From NBML01 sp029939535 (GTDB lineage Bacteria > Desulfobacterota > Desulfobacteria > Desulfobacterales > Desulfobacteraceae): a stretch of 9,724 nt of DNA. The notes below the pieces were generated by a model. It saw nothing but the letters and a program-made list of their open reading frames with translations, ran no database searches and was not told where the DNA came from. The translations under genes and the position numbers were made by a program. The number at the start of each line of letters is the position of its first letter. Within the stretch, counting starts at the first letter, position 1. The stretch lies in contig JAOZST010000142.1 in assembly GCA_029939535.1 (NCBI GenBank), positions 1 to 9,724 of the forward strand. Direction: 5' to 3'. This document shows positions 1 through 7,066 of this stretch, piece after piece.

Positions 1-1463
1 GTTTTCTGATCCAGGAAAAGCCGCATGGAATCTATTCTGGTTTTTGCTGTTCCCTGGGCAGACTCATTTTTGGATCCCAGGGGAAAAAAGGCAAAGGGCT
101 GGGGAACAGGGACATTGATTCCCACATTTCCCACATCCGCCTGTTTGATGAATTTGCGGGCCAGGGCTCCATCCGGTGTAAACACACATGCGGAATGCCC
201 ATAATCATCTTTGTTATTGATCAGATCCAAAGCCTCATCCATGTCCTTTACCCTTATAAGGTTGGCCACAGGGCCAAAGGATTCTTCCCTGGCAATGAAC
301 ATATCCGGATCAACATTTTCAAATACAGTGGGGCCGACAAAAAAACCCTTTTCATGGCCTTTAACCTTTACGTTCCTGCCATCCAAGAGGAGTTTAGCGC
401 CATCGGCAACTCCTCTGTCTATGAAATCAATGATATTTTGACGACCTTTTTCAGAAACCAGAGGACCCAGTTCTGTGCTTTCATCGAGGCCATATCCCAT
501 TTTCATGGCTGCAGATGCTTTCACAAAAGCTTCTTTTACTTCATCATAAACCCCATCCGTAACCAGCAGATTATCGGCTCCCAGGCATCTTTGACCAGCC
601 ATACCAAAGCATCCCCGTAAAAGTCCGTTCACGGCTGCATTTATATCCATGCCTTCCATCAAAAGCACATGGTTTTTACCATTGCCATTAATGGAAGCTT
701 CCTTGCCAAGCTCTCCGGCCCGGGCAAATAATTTTCTTCCCACACCTGTTGAGCCGATAAAACCCACACCCTTTACATGGGGATGGCTTAAAATTTTATC
801 ATTGACCTTTCGGCCTCCATATACAAGATTCACAAGCCCGGGGGGAAAGCCTGAAACTTCCTGGGTCACCTCAAATATTGCCTGGGCGCAGACAGGATCA
901 TCCGTACTGGGGCTTACAATCACAGGACAGCCACTGGCAAGAGCATAGGGCACATAGGATGACCATGCATGCATGGGGATATTGTTGGGAGTAATAATAA
1001 GAAAAACCCCCCTGGGTTCCCAATAAAGGGTCTGGTCCAATCCTCTGGCAAGATCACTGACATATTCTCCCTTGGTCAGAAGAAGAAGAGCGGAGCAGGC
1101 AGATTCTATATTTTCAATGCATCTGCGAATCGTCCCATTGGCTTCACCAATGGTTCGGCCGTGATCCTGTACAAGGATTCTGGCAAGCCAGTCAAACTTT
1201 TCCTCAAACTTCTGCCGTAAATCAAAAAGATGGCGAACCTTGTCCCTGACAGGTACCTCACCCCATGTTTTCATGGCTGCATGGGCAGATTCTATGGCCT
1301 GGTTTACCTCCTGGTCTGTTGCCGGGGAAAATGTTGCAATTGCCTCGCCTGTGGCAGGATTGAAACTTTCATAAATATCCGTTGATTCGGACTCAATCCA
1401 CTGACCATTCACATATTGCTTTAATTTTCCATAATTTTGCTGCACTTCTTTCAAAACTGCCAT
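1..1463 (-). CDS. Aldehyde dehydrogenase, methylmalonate-semialdehyde dehydrogenase-like (3' end cut by window)
   Basis: NAD(P)-dependent aldehyde dehydrogenase superfamily enzyme; 487 residues are visible and probably only about 10 are missing from the C-terminus. Translation from the ATG at 1463 gives an ALDH fold throughout: oxyanion Asn in TPNNIP (about 159-164), Rossmann motif GFIGSTGVG (about 234-242), and the catalytic Cys near 293 in GMAGQRCLG. The usual general-base Glu segment (ELGGK) is replaced by INGNGKNH (about 258-265), and the region near the end reads PVPQPFAFFPLGS. Both resemble MmsA-type CoA-acylating enzymes, which turn (methyl)malonate semialdehyde into propionyl- or acetyl-CoA. 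The normally conserved Lys of the cofactor-binding KPSE motif is replaced in SPSTDDP (about 184-190), so this is a divergent member. An AAGGA Shine-Dalgarno lies 7 bases before the ATG. It follows gntR by 52 bp and is probably co-transcribed with it. The superfamily is certain; CoA-acylating activity and substrate are inferred. Confidence 0.85.
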   Translation of the reverse strand, partial: MAVLKEVQQNYGKLKQYVNGQWIESESTDIYESFNPATGEAIATFSPATDQEVNQAIESAHAAMKTWGEVPVRDKVRHLFDLRQKFEEKFDWLARILVQDHGRTIGEANGTIRRCIENIESACSALLLLTKGEYVSDLARGLDQTLYWEPRGVFLIITPNNIPMHAWSSYVPYALASGCPVIVSPSTDDPVCAQAIFEVTQEVSGFPPGLVNLVYGGRKVNDKILSHPHVKGVGFIGSTGVGRKLFARAGELGKEASINGNGKNHVLLMEGMDINAAVNGLLRGCFGMAGQRCLGADNLLVTDGVYDEVKEAFVKASAAMKMGYGLDESTELGPLVSEKGRQNIIDFIDRGVADGAKLLLDGRNVKVKGHEKGFFVGPTVFENVDPDMFIAREESFGPVANLIRVKDMDEALDLINNKDDYGHSACVFTPDGALARKFIKQADVGNVGINVPVPQPFAFFPLGSKNESAQGTAKTRIDSMRLFLDQK

Positions 1464-1515
1464 TTAAATATCCTTTCTATTATTATCTGATATTCCATTA
1501 TCATATAAAATTGGT

Positions 1516-2193
1516 TTAATTTTTAAAATTCTGTCCTGATGAATCAAAAAGGCCCGGCATCTTTATTAAAAAATTCATGGCATCAAGCACATGCTCTTTC
1601 ATAATCCTGCAGGCATTTTCTGCATCCCTTTCCAAAATTCTTTCAACAATTTTCCTATGGTATTTTGCCGATTTTGCCAGATGGTTCTTATCGTGCAAAG
1701 TCTGATAACTGAATCTTCGTATCTGTTTGTGAAGATTGGTAGCAATCATCTCCAGACGGTTGTTCCCCCCAATACTCATGATGCGGATATGAAATTTACG
1801 GTGAAACTTCTGATAGTTGAGAATATCGGAAGAATCTTTATGTATACAATCCTCCATTTTCCGTACCAGGTTATCCAACTCTTCCAGCTGGGCACCTGTA
1901 ATCCGTTCCAGTGCAAGCTCCGTGGCCATGGCATAGAGGCTTGCTTTCAACATATAAACCTCAATCACATCCGCCTTACTCATTTCAACGACAAAAACAC
2001 CTTTCCGTGGTTTTTTTATTACAAGACCTTCGCTTTCCAGGGCTTTAAACGCCTCCCGAACCGGGGGTCGGCTTATATCCAGTCTCGTGGCAATTTCATC
2101 TTCCTTTATCTGTTGGCCAGGCTTTAAATCATCCATAACAATCCATTTTTCCAGATACCGTTTGGCCATATCAGTCAAGGATTCTACCTTCAT
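1516..2193 (-). CDS. GntR-family transcriptional regulator, FCD (FadR-like) subfamily
   Basis: DNA-binding, ligand-responsive regulator of 225 residues. An N-terminal winged helix-turn-helix spans about 5-70, with typical text: LKPGQQIKEDEIATRLDISR, then PPVREAFKALESEGLV, then KKPRKGVFV. It is followed by an all-helical FCD effector domain (about 78-205). Likely metal ligands are H135 (in HRKFH), H179 (YHRKIVERI) and H201 (MKEHVLDA). The position normally occupied by Asp in the DxxFH motif is H131 here. The start at 2193 was chosen because AGGAG lies 4 bases upstream; a TTG start at 2226 would add 11 residues but has no ribosome-binding site. The gene sits between the mttB-like gene and the aldehyde dehydrogenase. 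A perfect palindrome typical of this subfamily overlaps its own -10 and recurs before dctP, so it is probably an autorepressor and local regulator of the cluster, released by a carboxylated pathway compound (inference). Confidence 0.93.
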   Translation of the reverse strand: MKVESLTDMAKRYLEKWIVMDDLKPGQQIKEDEIATRLDISRPPVREAFKALESEGLVIKKPRKGVFVVEMSKADVIEVYMLKASLYAMATELALERITGAQLEELDNLVRKMEDCIHKDSSDILNYQKFHRKFHIRIMSIGGNNRLEMIATNLHKQIRRFSYQTLHDKNHLAKSAKYHRKIVERILERDAENACRIMKEHVLDAMNFLIKMPGLFDSSGQNFKN

Positions 2194-2258
2194 ATTTCTC
2201 CTGATCTTATTATAATTTACAATCAACTTTTATTGGTTTCAGGGCAAAAAAAATGTTT

Positions 2259-2270
2259 ATTGTATACAAT
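2259..2270. promoter_or_regulatory. GntR-type operator upstream of gntR
   Basis: Perfect 12-bp palindrome ATTGTATACAAT, matching the general FadR/FCD-subfamily pattern (T-x-GT-x-AC-x-A, here TTGTATACAA). It covers the putative -10 hexamer (2261-2266) of the gntR promoter, which fits autorepression. The identical 12-mer occurs once more in the window, before dctP. Binding by the local GntR protein is inferred. Confidence 0.72.
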
Positions 2271-2290
2271 TTATAAGTTATTCCTGTCAA
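2261..2290 (-). promoter_or_regulatory. Putative sigma70 promoter of gntR-aldehyde dehydrogenase
   Basis: On the minus strand, TTGACA (2290-2285) is followed by an 18-bp spacer and TATACA (2266-2261). The -35 matches consensus fully and the -10 matches 4 of 6. The predicted transcript would start near 2254, about 60 bases before the gntR ATG. The -10 lies inside the palindromic operator. This suggests gntR and the aldehyde dehydrogenase can be transcribed independently of the upstream TRAP genes. Confidence 0.5.
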
Positions 2291-2348
2291 GGAAATAGCT
2301 AGGATTATTTCATAATCCATTATAGTAAATATGATAAACTATTTCCTT
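2289..2348. repeat. Nested inverted repeat between mttB-like gene and gntR
   Basis: A perfect 10-bp inverted repeat, AAGGAAATAG (2289-2298) and CTATTTCCTT (2339-2348), encloses a second perfect 7-bp hairpin, GGATTAT-TTC-ATAATCC (2302-2318). Seventeen bp after the mttB-like stop, a transcript from upstream could fold into a long branched stem here. It is AT-rich and no U-run follows on the minus strand, so it is not a canonical intrinsic terminator. One arm touches the -35 of the gntR promoter. Transcript processing, partial termination or protein binding are all possible; the function is unknown. Confidence 0.6.
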
Positions 2349-2364
2349 TACAGTGTTGATTTGC

Positions 2365-3804
2365 CTAACAAAGTTTTCCATCTGCCTGTTTAATAATTTC
2401 AGCCATCTGGCTTTTCGTTTCCAGGGAAAGTTCAATGGGACCTGCATCTTTCATAAGAGTACCCAGATATTCACTTACCCTGGTATTTAAGTCTTTGCTG
2501 CCGTTATCGGCCCAAGTGTCCCGTGTCAACCTGGTAAAATTAACGGGCTTCACCACGTCTCTGCAATGTTTTAATGTATGGGCACAGGTGAGGAATTCCC
2601 CCCCGTAATCTACGTTCATCAATTCATCCCATGCCAGCTGGTCATCATCAAATTCCATTTCCTGAATAATAGCCTTTGTCATTTTAAAAATCTCATTGTC
2701 AATGGCCAGAGCCACAGGGCTGACAGAACATGCCACCTCCAACTGGCCGGCCCCGCCAAGAACACTTGCACCGCTGGAAGCGATGAGCATTGCCCGCATG
2801 GATCTTTCCACCATTCCCTGGCCGTCAATATCCGGAGAATCACTTCCAGAGCCATAGGTGTGGGCAGGAATATTAAATGCGTCCTGCATCAATTGGACAA
2901 AAAAAGCAGACTGACGAAGGGATTCCACGCTGGACTGGAGACTTTTTCCCGTACTCATATCACCGGAAAACTGTAATGAGGTCGCAATAAATGGTGTTCC
3001 CTCCTGAACGACCTGGGACACAGCCAGCATGGCCAGGCATTCAACGGCTGAAAGAAGTACACTGCCGCCTGCGGTAAACGGGCCTGTCATACCTGAGCCA
3101 GGAAGACTGCAGCCCTGTAATGCACACCCATGGTCGGCAGCCTGGAGTATGATTTCCATGTCCATCCATTTAAACATCAAGGGGCTCAAGGAGCAGGCAA
3201 TCCAGCTTGCAAGGGGATTTTCCCGAAGCTGGGCTTCACCCCCTGCAGCAGCCTTTAAAAGCTTCATCAGGTATTCAACACTTTCTCCTGTATAGGGTTG
3301 AATCCATATATGTTTTTCAGCATTTTCCAGCATGGTCTTTAATGCATAAATATCCGCTGTGGCCGGGGGCGCGTCATCGGGCACCAGAAAAGGAATAAAA
3401 TCAATATGCTCCAGTCGATCTCCCAATTGTGCCCAATAGGCCAGATCCTTTAAAGTGACCCTCCTGAATTCATTGGTCTCAGGGTCCAGCCAGTTTTGCC
3501 CTCCAGTACACACCCGGGTATGAAACAATCCCCGGAGATGGGGAAAATCCAGATTAAATTTTTCTTTTCTCCCCTTTAGTTGAAATTTTTTTGGAGCTTT
3601 TTCAATCTGTTCTTCCATAAATTTTCTTGGGAACAATACAATTTCTCTATCAAAATCAACTATTGCACCCTGTTTTTCGAGCAACTCCATTACAGGCCGG
3701 TGATTCATCTTTACGCCTTTTTTTTCCAGCAAAGTAAAAATCTTGTCCTTAAGCAACCTAAGCTGGTCTTGATTATAGTATCGCAATCTGGGATTAAAAC
3801 TCAT
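2365..3804 (-). CDS. MttB-family (non-pyrrolysine) methyltransferase
   Basis: Member of the trimethylamine methyltransferase superfamily (MttB/COG5598), 479 residues, near the usual 480-500. These TIM-barrel proteins move a methyl group from a methylated, usually quaternary, amine to a cobalt corrinoid protein in the cytoplasm. Family-like segments are HTRVCTGGQNWLDPETNEFR (about 95-114), GSGSDSPDIDGQG (318-330), GGAGQLEVACSVSPVALAID (350-369) and the C-terminal AHTLKHCRDV...WADNGSKDL. There is no internal amber codon, so it belongs with the non-pyrrolysine members, some of which are known to demethylate glycine betaine, proline betaine, carnitine or related compounds. The substrate cannot be read from sequence. 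The start at 3804 (MSFNPRLRYY) follows GGAG by 9 bases; an ATG at 3819 has no ribosome-binding site. The gene ends in TAG. It lies 75 bp after dctM, which ties it to the TRAP transporter. No corrinoid-protein or reactivase gene is in view. Confidence 0.88.
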   Translation of the reverse strand: MSFNPRLRYYNQDQLRLLKDKIFTLLEKKGVKMNHRPVMELLEKQGAIVDFDREIVLFPRKFMEEQIEKAPKKFQLKGRKEKFNLDFPHLRGLFHTRVCTGGQNWLDPETNEFRRVTLKDLAYWAQLGDRLEHIDFIPFLVPDDAPPATADIYALKTMLENAEKHIWIQPYTGESVEYLMKLLKAAAGGEAQLRENPLASWIACSLSPLMFKWMDMEIILQAADHGCALQGCSLPGSGMTGPFTAGGSVLLSAVECLAMLAVSQVVQEGTPFIATSLQFSGDMSTGKSLQSSVESLRQSAFFVQLMQDAFNIPAHTYGSGSDSPDIDGQGMVERSMRAMLIASSGASVLGGAGQLEVACSVSPVALAIDNEIFKMTKAIIQEMEFDDDQLAWDELMNVDYGGEFLTCAHTLKHCRDVVKPVNFTRLTRDTWADNGSKDLNTRVSEYLGTLMKDAGPIELSLETKSQMAEIIKQADGKLC

Positions 3805-3879
3805 TGTATATATCTCCATAATTTATTTTGCTTATTATCCTGTACAATTTTTCTGATCCAACAATATGCCTACCCTTAA

Positions 3880-5184
3880 TCAGCCTCCTTTTAAAATTCC
3901 CGGCAGCCACAAGGCAATCTGGGGGAAAAGAAAAAGAAGCAGTACATTGATATAGATGGGAATTAAAAAAGGCAGGGAACCTTTGACAATAGTGCTCATG
4001 GGGTGCCAGGGCACGACACCTCTCAACACAAAAAGGCTTAATCCAAAGGGCGGCGTGATGGTACTCTGCTCTCCGGCCATTACATAAACGATACCCCACC
4101 AGATAGGATTAATATCAAGGCCGATGATAACCGGCATTACAAAGGGAAAGGTTAAAAACAGCATGGACCATGAATCAAAAAACATTCCCATGAAAAAATA
4201 CATCACAAAAAACAAGATCATGATTCCATACTTGCCAATGGGAAGGGCAATGACAAATTCCTGGATCATGGGAATTATCCCGGCAGAATTAAACACATGG
4301 GAGATCAAGGTGGACATGGCCATAATGAACAGGGAAAAAGCAGTTACCTTAACCGTATCCAGGAGAGACTGACTGATAATGGCCAGGGTCAGTTTTCTGT
4401 AAGCCAGGGTAAGCAGAATACTTAAAAAAGCTCCCAGCCCTGCTGCTTCTGTGGGTGTCATAAAACCGCCAAATATAGCTCCCAGCACTCCAAAAATAAC
4501 CCCTGCAAAGGGTAGTACATCCAAAAGAGCCCGCAGCCGGACATTTAAAGGATATTTGACAGTCTCAGGAGCAAGGGAAGGGTCCAGCTTCACCTGGACA
4601 ATAATGGTGATAATAAACAGGAACATCAGGGTAATGCCTGGAATCAGGCCTGCCGCCAGAAGATCAACAATGGAAAGACCCTGCCAGCTCCCATAGAGAA
4701 TCAAAAGAATACTGGGAGGGATCAATGGCGCAAGCACGGTTCCCGAGGCAATGGAGCCCAGAGCAAGTTTGGGAGAATATTTTTTTTCCTCCATTACCGG
4801 AAATGCGATTTTTCCGAAAGTAGCAGTTGCTGCTATGGTAGAACCGCACATGGCACCAAAGATAGCATTGCCGCATATAACGGAACATGCAAGCCCTCCG
4901 GGAAGGCTGCCCACCCATTTTTCAATGGCGTTGAAAAGGCTGGCATTAACACCGGTATTCCCCAGGATTCCCCCCATAAAAACAAACAAGGGCAAGGCTG
5001 TAAGAGTAAAGGAGTTAAGGGACCCAAAGCAGGTCTCAGCAATCTGTCCAACGGGCTGATCCACATACCATAAAAGCCCTGTAACAGCTACAATCCCAAC
5101 TGACCAGCCTATCTCAAGCCCTGAGACTAACAAAAGGAAAAGCAGCCCTACCAATAATAGTGCAATGATTATACTTGTTAGCAT
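3880..5184 (-). CDS. dctM: TRAP transporter large permease subunit (DctM family)
   Basis: Inner-membrane channel subunit of a tripartite ATP-independent periplasmic transporter, 434 residues, normal for the family. It is hydrophobic throughout, with about a dozen membrane segments. Family motifs are GNAIFGAMCGSTIAATATFG (105-124), APLIPPSILLILYG (152-165), GGFMTPTEAAGLGAF (239-253) and GEQSTITPPFGLSLFVLRGV (371-390). It uses an ion gradient, usually Na+, to move a solute delivered by the DctP-type protein. The start is the ATG at 5184, which shares one base with the dctQ stop (TGATG). A GTG one codon earlier (5187) would give a 4-base overlap, and the AAGGGG Shine-Dalgarno fits either. The overlap indicates translational coupling with dctQ. 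Confidence 0.95.
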   Translation of the reverse strand: MLTSIIIALLLVGLLFLLLVSGLEIGWSVGIVAVTGLLWYVDQPVGQIAETCFGSLNSFTLTALPLFVFMGGILGNTGVNASLFNAIEKWVGSLPGGLACSVICGNAIFGAMCGSTIAATATFGKIAFPVMEEKKYSPKLALGSIASGTVLAPLIPPSILLILYGSWQGLSIVDLLAAGLIPGITLMFLFIITIIVQVKLDPSLAPETVKYPLNVRLRALLDVLPFAGVIFGVLGAIFGGFMTPTEAAGLGAFLSILLTLAYRKLTLAIISQSLLDTVKVTAFSLFIMAMSTLISHVFNSAGIIPMIQEFVIALPIGKYGIMILFFVMYFFMGMFFDSWSMLFLTFPFVMPVIIGLDINPIWWGIVYVMAGEQSTITPPFGLSLFVLRGVVPWHPMSTIVKGSLPFLIPIYINVLLLFLFPQIALWLPGILKGG

Positions 5185-5723
5185 CACTTATTCCCCTTTG
5201 CATTCTCGCCCGGCTCGTTGTCCTTATCTGGAAAATTTCGCAAACTATTCATGGTTTTTATGATTTCCGCTATAAATTGCAATAGAAGAAGGATGGATCC
5301 AATGAGTAAAATTGATTGTGGATATACAAGGGGAGTCCGCAGCCAGCTGCCGCTTCGAGATTCAAAAAGTAAAGAGTCCTGTAATAAATTATAACTCCCC
5401 AGAATCAACGGCCAGCAAAAGGCAGTGGCCATGAGCAAGGTTAAAAATCTCAGCCACTCCCTTATTTTTTTTGGCAGCATATTGATAACCAGTTCCACCC
5501 TTACATGGCCACCCTCTTTCCAGGTATAACCCAGCCCCATGAAGGTTATGGAGACCAGAAGATATCCTCCTAATTCATCTGCCAGGGAAAGGGGGGACTG
5601 CAGAAGATATCTTGCCAGGACCTCCACCATCACCATCACCATAAGTAAAAATATCAGCCAGCCCTGGAGTTTACCTCCTAAAAAATCGGTAACCTTTTCA
5701 ATTATCTCTACAAATTTGCCCAT
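5184..5723 (-). CDS. dctQ: TRAP transporter small permease subunit (DctQ family)
   Basis: Small membrane subunit of the same TRAP transporter, 179 residues. Four hydrophobic segments lie at about 20-40, 50-67, 87-110 and 127-150. The family-like stretch LADELGGYLLVSITFMGLGY followed by KEGGHVRVELV falls between and after the first two. The C-terminus is short, charged and hydrophilic. The start at 5723 (MGKFVEII) was chosen because AAGGTG lies 5 bases upstream; an ATG at 5747 would add 8 residues but has no ribosome-binding site. It is separated from dctP by 112 bp containing a strong hairpin, and it overlaps dctM. Confidence 0.92.
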   Translation of the reverse strand: MGKFVEIIEKVTDFLGGKLQGWLIFLLMVMVMVEVLARYLLQSPLSLADELGGYLLVSITFMGLGYTWKEGGHVRVELVINMLPKKIREWLRFLTLLMATAFCWPLILGSYNLLQDSLLFESRSGSWLRTPLVYPQSILLIGSILLLLQFIAEIIKTMNSLRNFPDKDNEPGENAKGNK

Positions 5724-5800
5724 ATTTACACCTTGATAACGATTCATAGCAGCAACATCAAAATCTGGTTTGCAGGATTATATATAACCCTTATTTTTAA

Positions 5801-5827
5801 GTCGCCCCGGGCAAAGCCCGAGGCGAC
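5801..5827 (-). terminator. Intercistronic hairpin between dctP and dctQ
   Basis: On the minus strand, GTCGCCTCGGGC and GCCCGGGGCGAC form a 12-bp stem with one mismatch around a TTT loop, starting 9 bases after the dctP stop. It is much more GC-rich than its surroundings. The following bases are A-rich (TTAAAAATAAG) rather than a U-run, so complete termination is unlikely. A 3'-protecting or partial-termination stem that keeps binding-protein mRNA in excess over permease mRNA is the likely role (inference from similar binding-protein operons). Confidence 0.6.
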
Positions 5828-5835
5828 CTGAAATA

Positions 5836-6915
5836 TTATTTTCCGTCAAAAGCCCTGTATTTAGCAACTGCATCTTTTACATATTTTAATAATTCCACTC
5901 TTTTGGATTTCCATGGGCCTTTCACATTTATCCATTCCTGTTCCACAAGATCTGCACTTGCTTTGATCTGTGCCTGTTCGCTGTCATCAAATCTTGTTCT
6001 TTTTACTCCTGAAAGATCGACTGTATCTAGGCTCATAACATATTCCGCAGTTGTGGAAAGGCTTACCATCTGCTGTAATTGATGACCTGTTTCCATTAAA
6101 ATTTTCTGAAGGTCCGGGGGCAGTGAATCATATTTTTTCTTATTGATAAGAGTTACAGCAGTCCAGGTTGGAGATAGAGGTGTGGTGGTAAAATATTTTG
6201 ACACTTTTCCAAGACCAATGGAATACCCATAACCAAGGCTGGTTAAAACACCGTCAATGGTACCTGCCATCATTGCCGGAGCAAGTTCAGAGCCGGCAAT
6301 GGTCACAGGGCTTGCTCCAAGGGCACTTACCCCTTTTGTGGGCAGATAACCACCTACCCGGATCTTCATCCCCTTTAGATCTTTCAATGTTTTTATCTCT
6401 TTGTTGCTCCAGATACCATTGGCAGGGTCCCATTGGGTGACAAACCAGAATTTTAAATTATATTTTGCCAGGGTTTCATCATAAATTTTTTGAACCTTTT
6501 TATCATTGTAAACTGCCAGTTCTTCGGCAAGGCCTTTAACCGGATCAGCATTCACGATTCCAGGAATTTCGCCCCAGTTCCAGATGGGGTATGTGCCTGA
6601 AAGCCAGGGCATTGCAATATCTCCCATATCAGCCTTACCTTTGGCCACTGCTGTAAAAAGTTCTGAGGACGTAAACATTCTGGAAATAATTTCTAATTGA
6701 ATACGTCCCTGGCTGCGTTCATGGAGAATTCGCTGCATCTCACCAAGGGGCCGATAAATTTGAGAAGCCCGAAACTTTGGACCCCAGATATCATTCCATG
6801 CAAATTTTAATTTATAGACTTTTGTACCCGCGCAAAACCCAGTTATTGATGTTATTAAAATTACCGATAAAACCACAACCATTCCCATTAAACTGATTCT
6901 CATTTTGTGAATCAT
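5836..6915 (-). CDS. dctP: TRAP transporter solute-binding protein (DctP family)
   Basis: Periplasmic receptor that captures the substrate and hands it to DctQM; 359 residues, within the family range. The N-terminus (KMRISLMGMVVVLSVILITS, about 4-23) is a Sec signal peptide with cleavage probably near GFCA-GTK (about 29); there is no proper lipobox. Family features are FTAVAKGKADMGD (87-99), the segment LKDLKGMKIRVGG (178-189) with R186 at the place of the Arg that usually contacts a substrate carboxylate, and AMMAGTIDGVLTSLG (215-229). The mature protein is rich in Trp and Tyr (W40, W44, W104, W112, W114, W157, W162, W169, W251), which might include an aromatic site for a cationic group, but this is speculative. 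AAGGAGG lies 4 bases before the ATG. It is the first gene of the cluster, preceded by a promoter with a GntR operator. Confidence 0.94.
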   Translation of the reverse strand: MIHKMRISLMGMVVVLSVILITSITGFCAGTKVYKLKFAWNDIWGPKFRASQIYRPLGEMQRILHERSQGRIQLEIISRMFTSSELFTAVAKGKADMGDIAMPWLSGTYPIWNWGEIPGIVNADPVKGLAEELAVYNDKKVQKIYDETLAKYNLKFWFVTQWDPANGIWSNKEIKTLKDLKGMKIRVGGYLPTKGVSALGASPVTIAGSELAPAMMAGTIDGVLTSLGYGYSIGLGKVSKYFTTTPLSPTWTAVTLINKKKYDSLPPDLQKILMETGHQLQQMVSLSTTAEYVMSLDTVDLSGVKRTRFDDSEQAQIKASADLVEQEWINVKGPWKSKRVELLKYVKDAVAKYRAFDGK

Positions 6916-6968
6916 ACTGCCTCCTTAATTTGTTGAAATTATCCCTGATTATCCATTGTTCCCAAATA

Positions 6969-6992
6969 TTTGGTTGGCTCTTTGGTCGGCTC
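6969..6992. repeat. 12-bp tandem duplication in the dctP leader
   Basis: TTTGGTTGGCTC (6969-6980) is followed directly by TTTGGTCGGCTC (6981-6992), with one mismatch. It lies in the expected untranslated leader of dctP, about 55-75 bp before the start codon. No function is evident. Confidence 0.6.
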
Positions 6993-7066
6993 TATTGATT
7001 AGAATTCTATCTTTGATGTGCCTCCTGGTTTTTCGTGGGTTTGCTTGAAAAAAGGCTGCTTTGTAT

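Noticed and set aside
963..976. Perfect 14-bp palindrome CCATGCATGCATGG
   Set aside because: It lies inside the aldehyde dehydrogenase coding region, where it simply encodes Pro-Met-His-Ala-Trp, and no partner copy exists in the window.
195..1220. Plus-strand open frames of 76-141 codons over positions 195-1220
   Set aside because: They are antisense to the continuous aldehyde dehydrogenase frame and resemble no protein family.
2365..2367. Amber (TAG) stop in an MttB-family gene, possibly pyrrolysine
   Set aside because: Pyrrolysine in true MttB lies well inside the protein (around residue 334), not after the full-length C-terminus. Read-through would add only 14 AT-rich codons before a TAA, so TAG is taken as the normal stop.
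3803..3848. Weak operator-like sequences ATTGTATATATC (3803) and TGTACAAT (3841) before the mttB-like gene
   Set aside because: Three mismatches in the first and a missing central TA in the second. The first also overlaps the start codon and Shine-Dalgarno spacer, so they do not stand out from AT-rich background.
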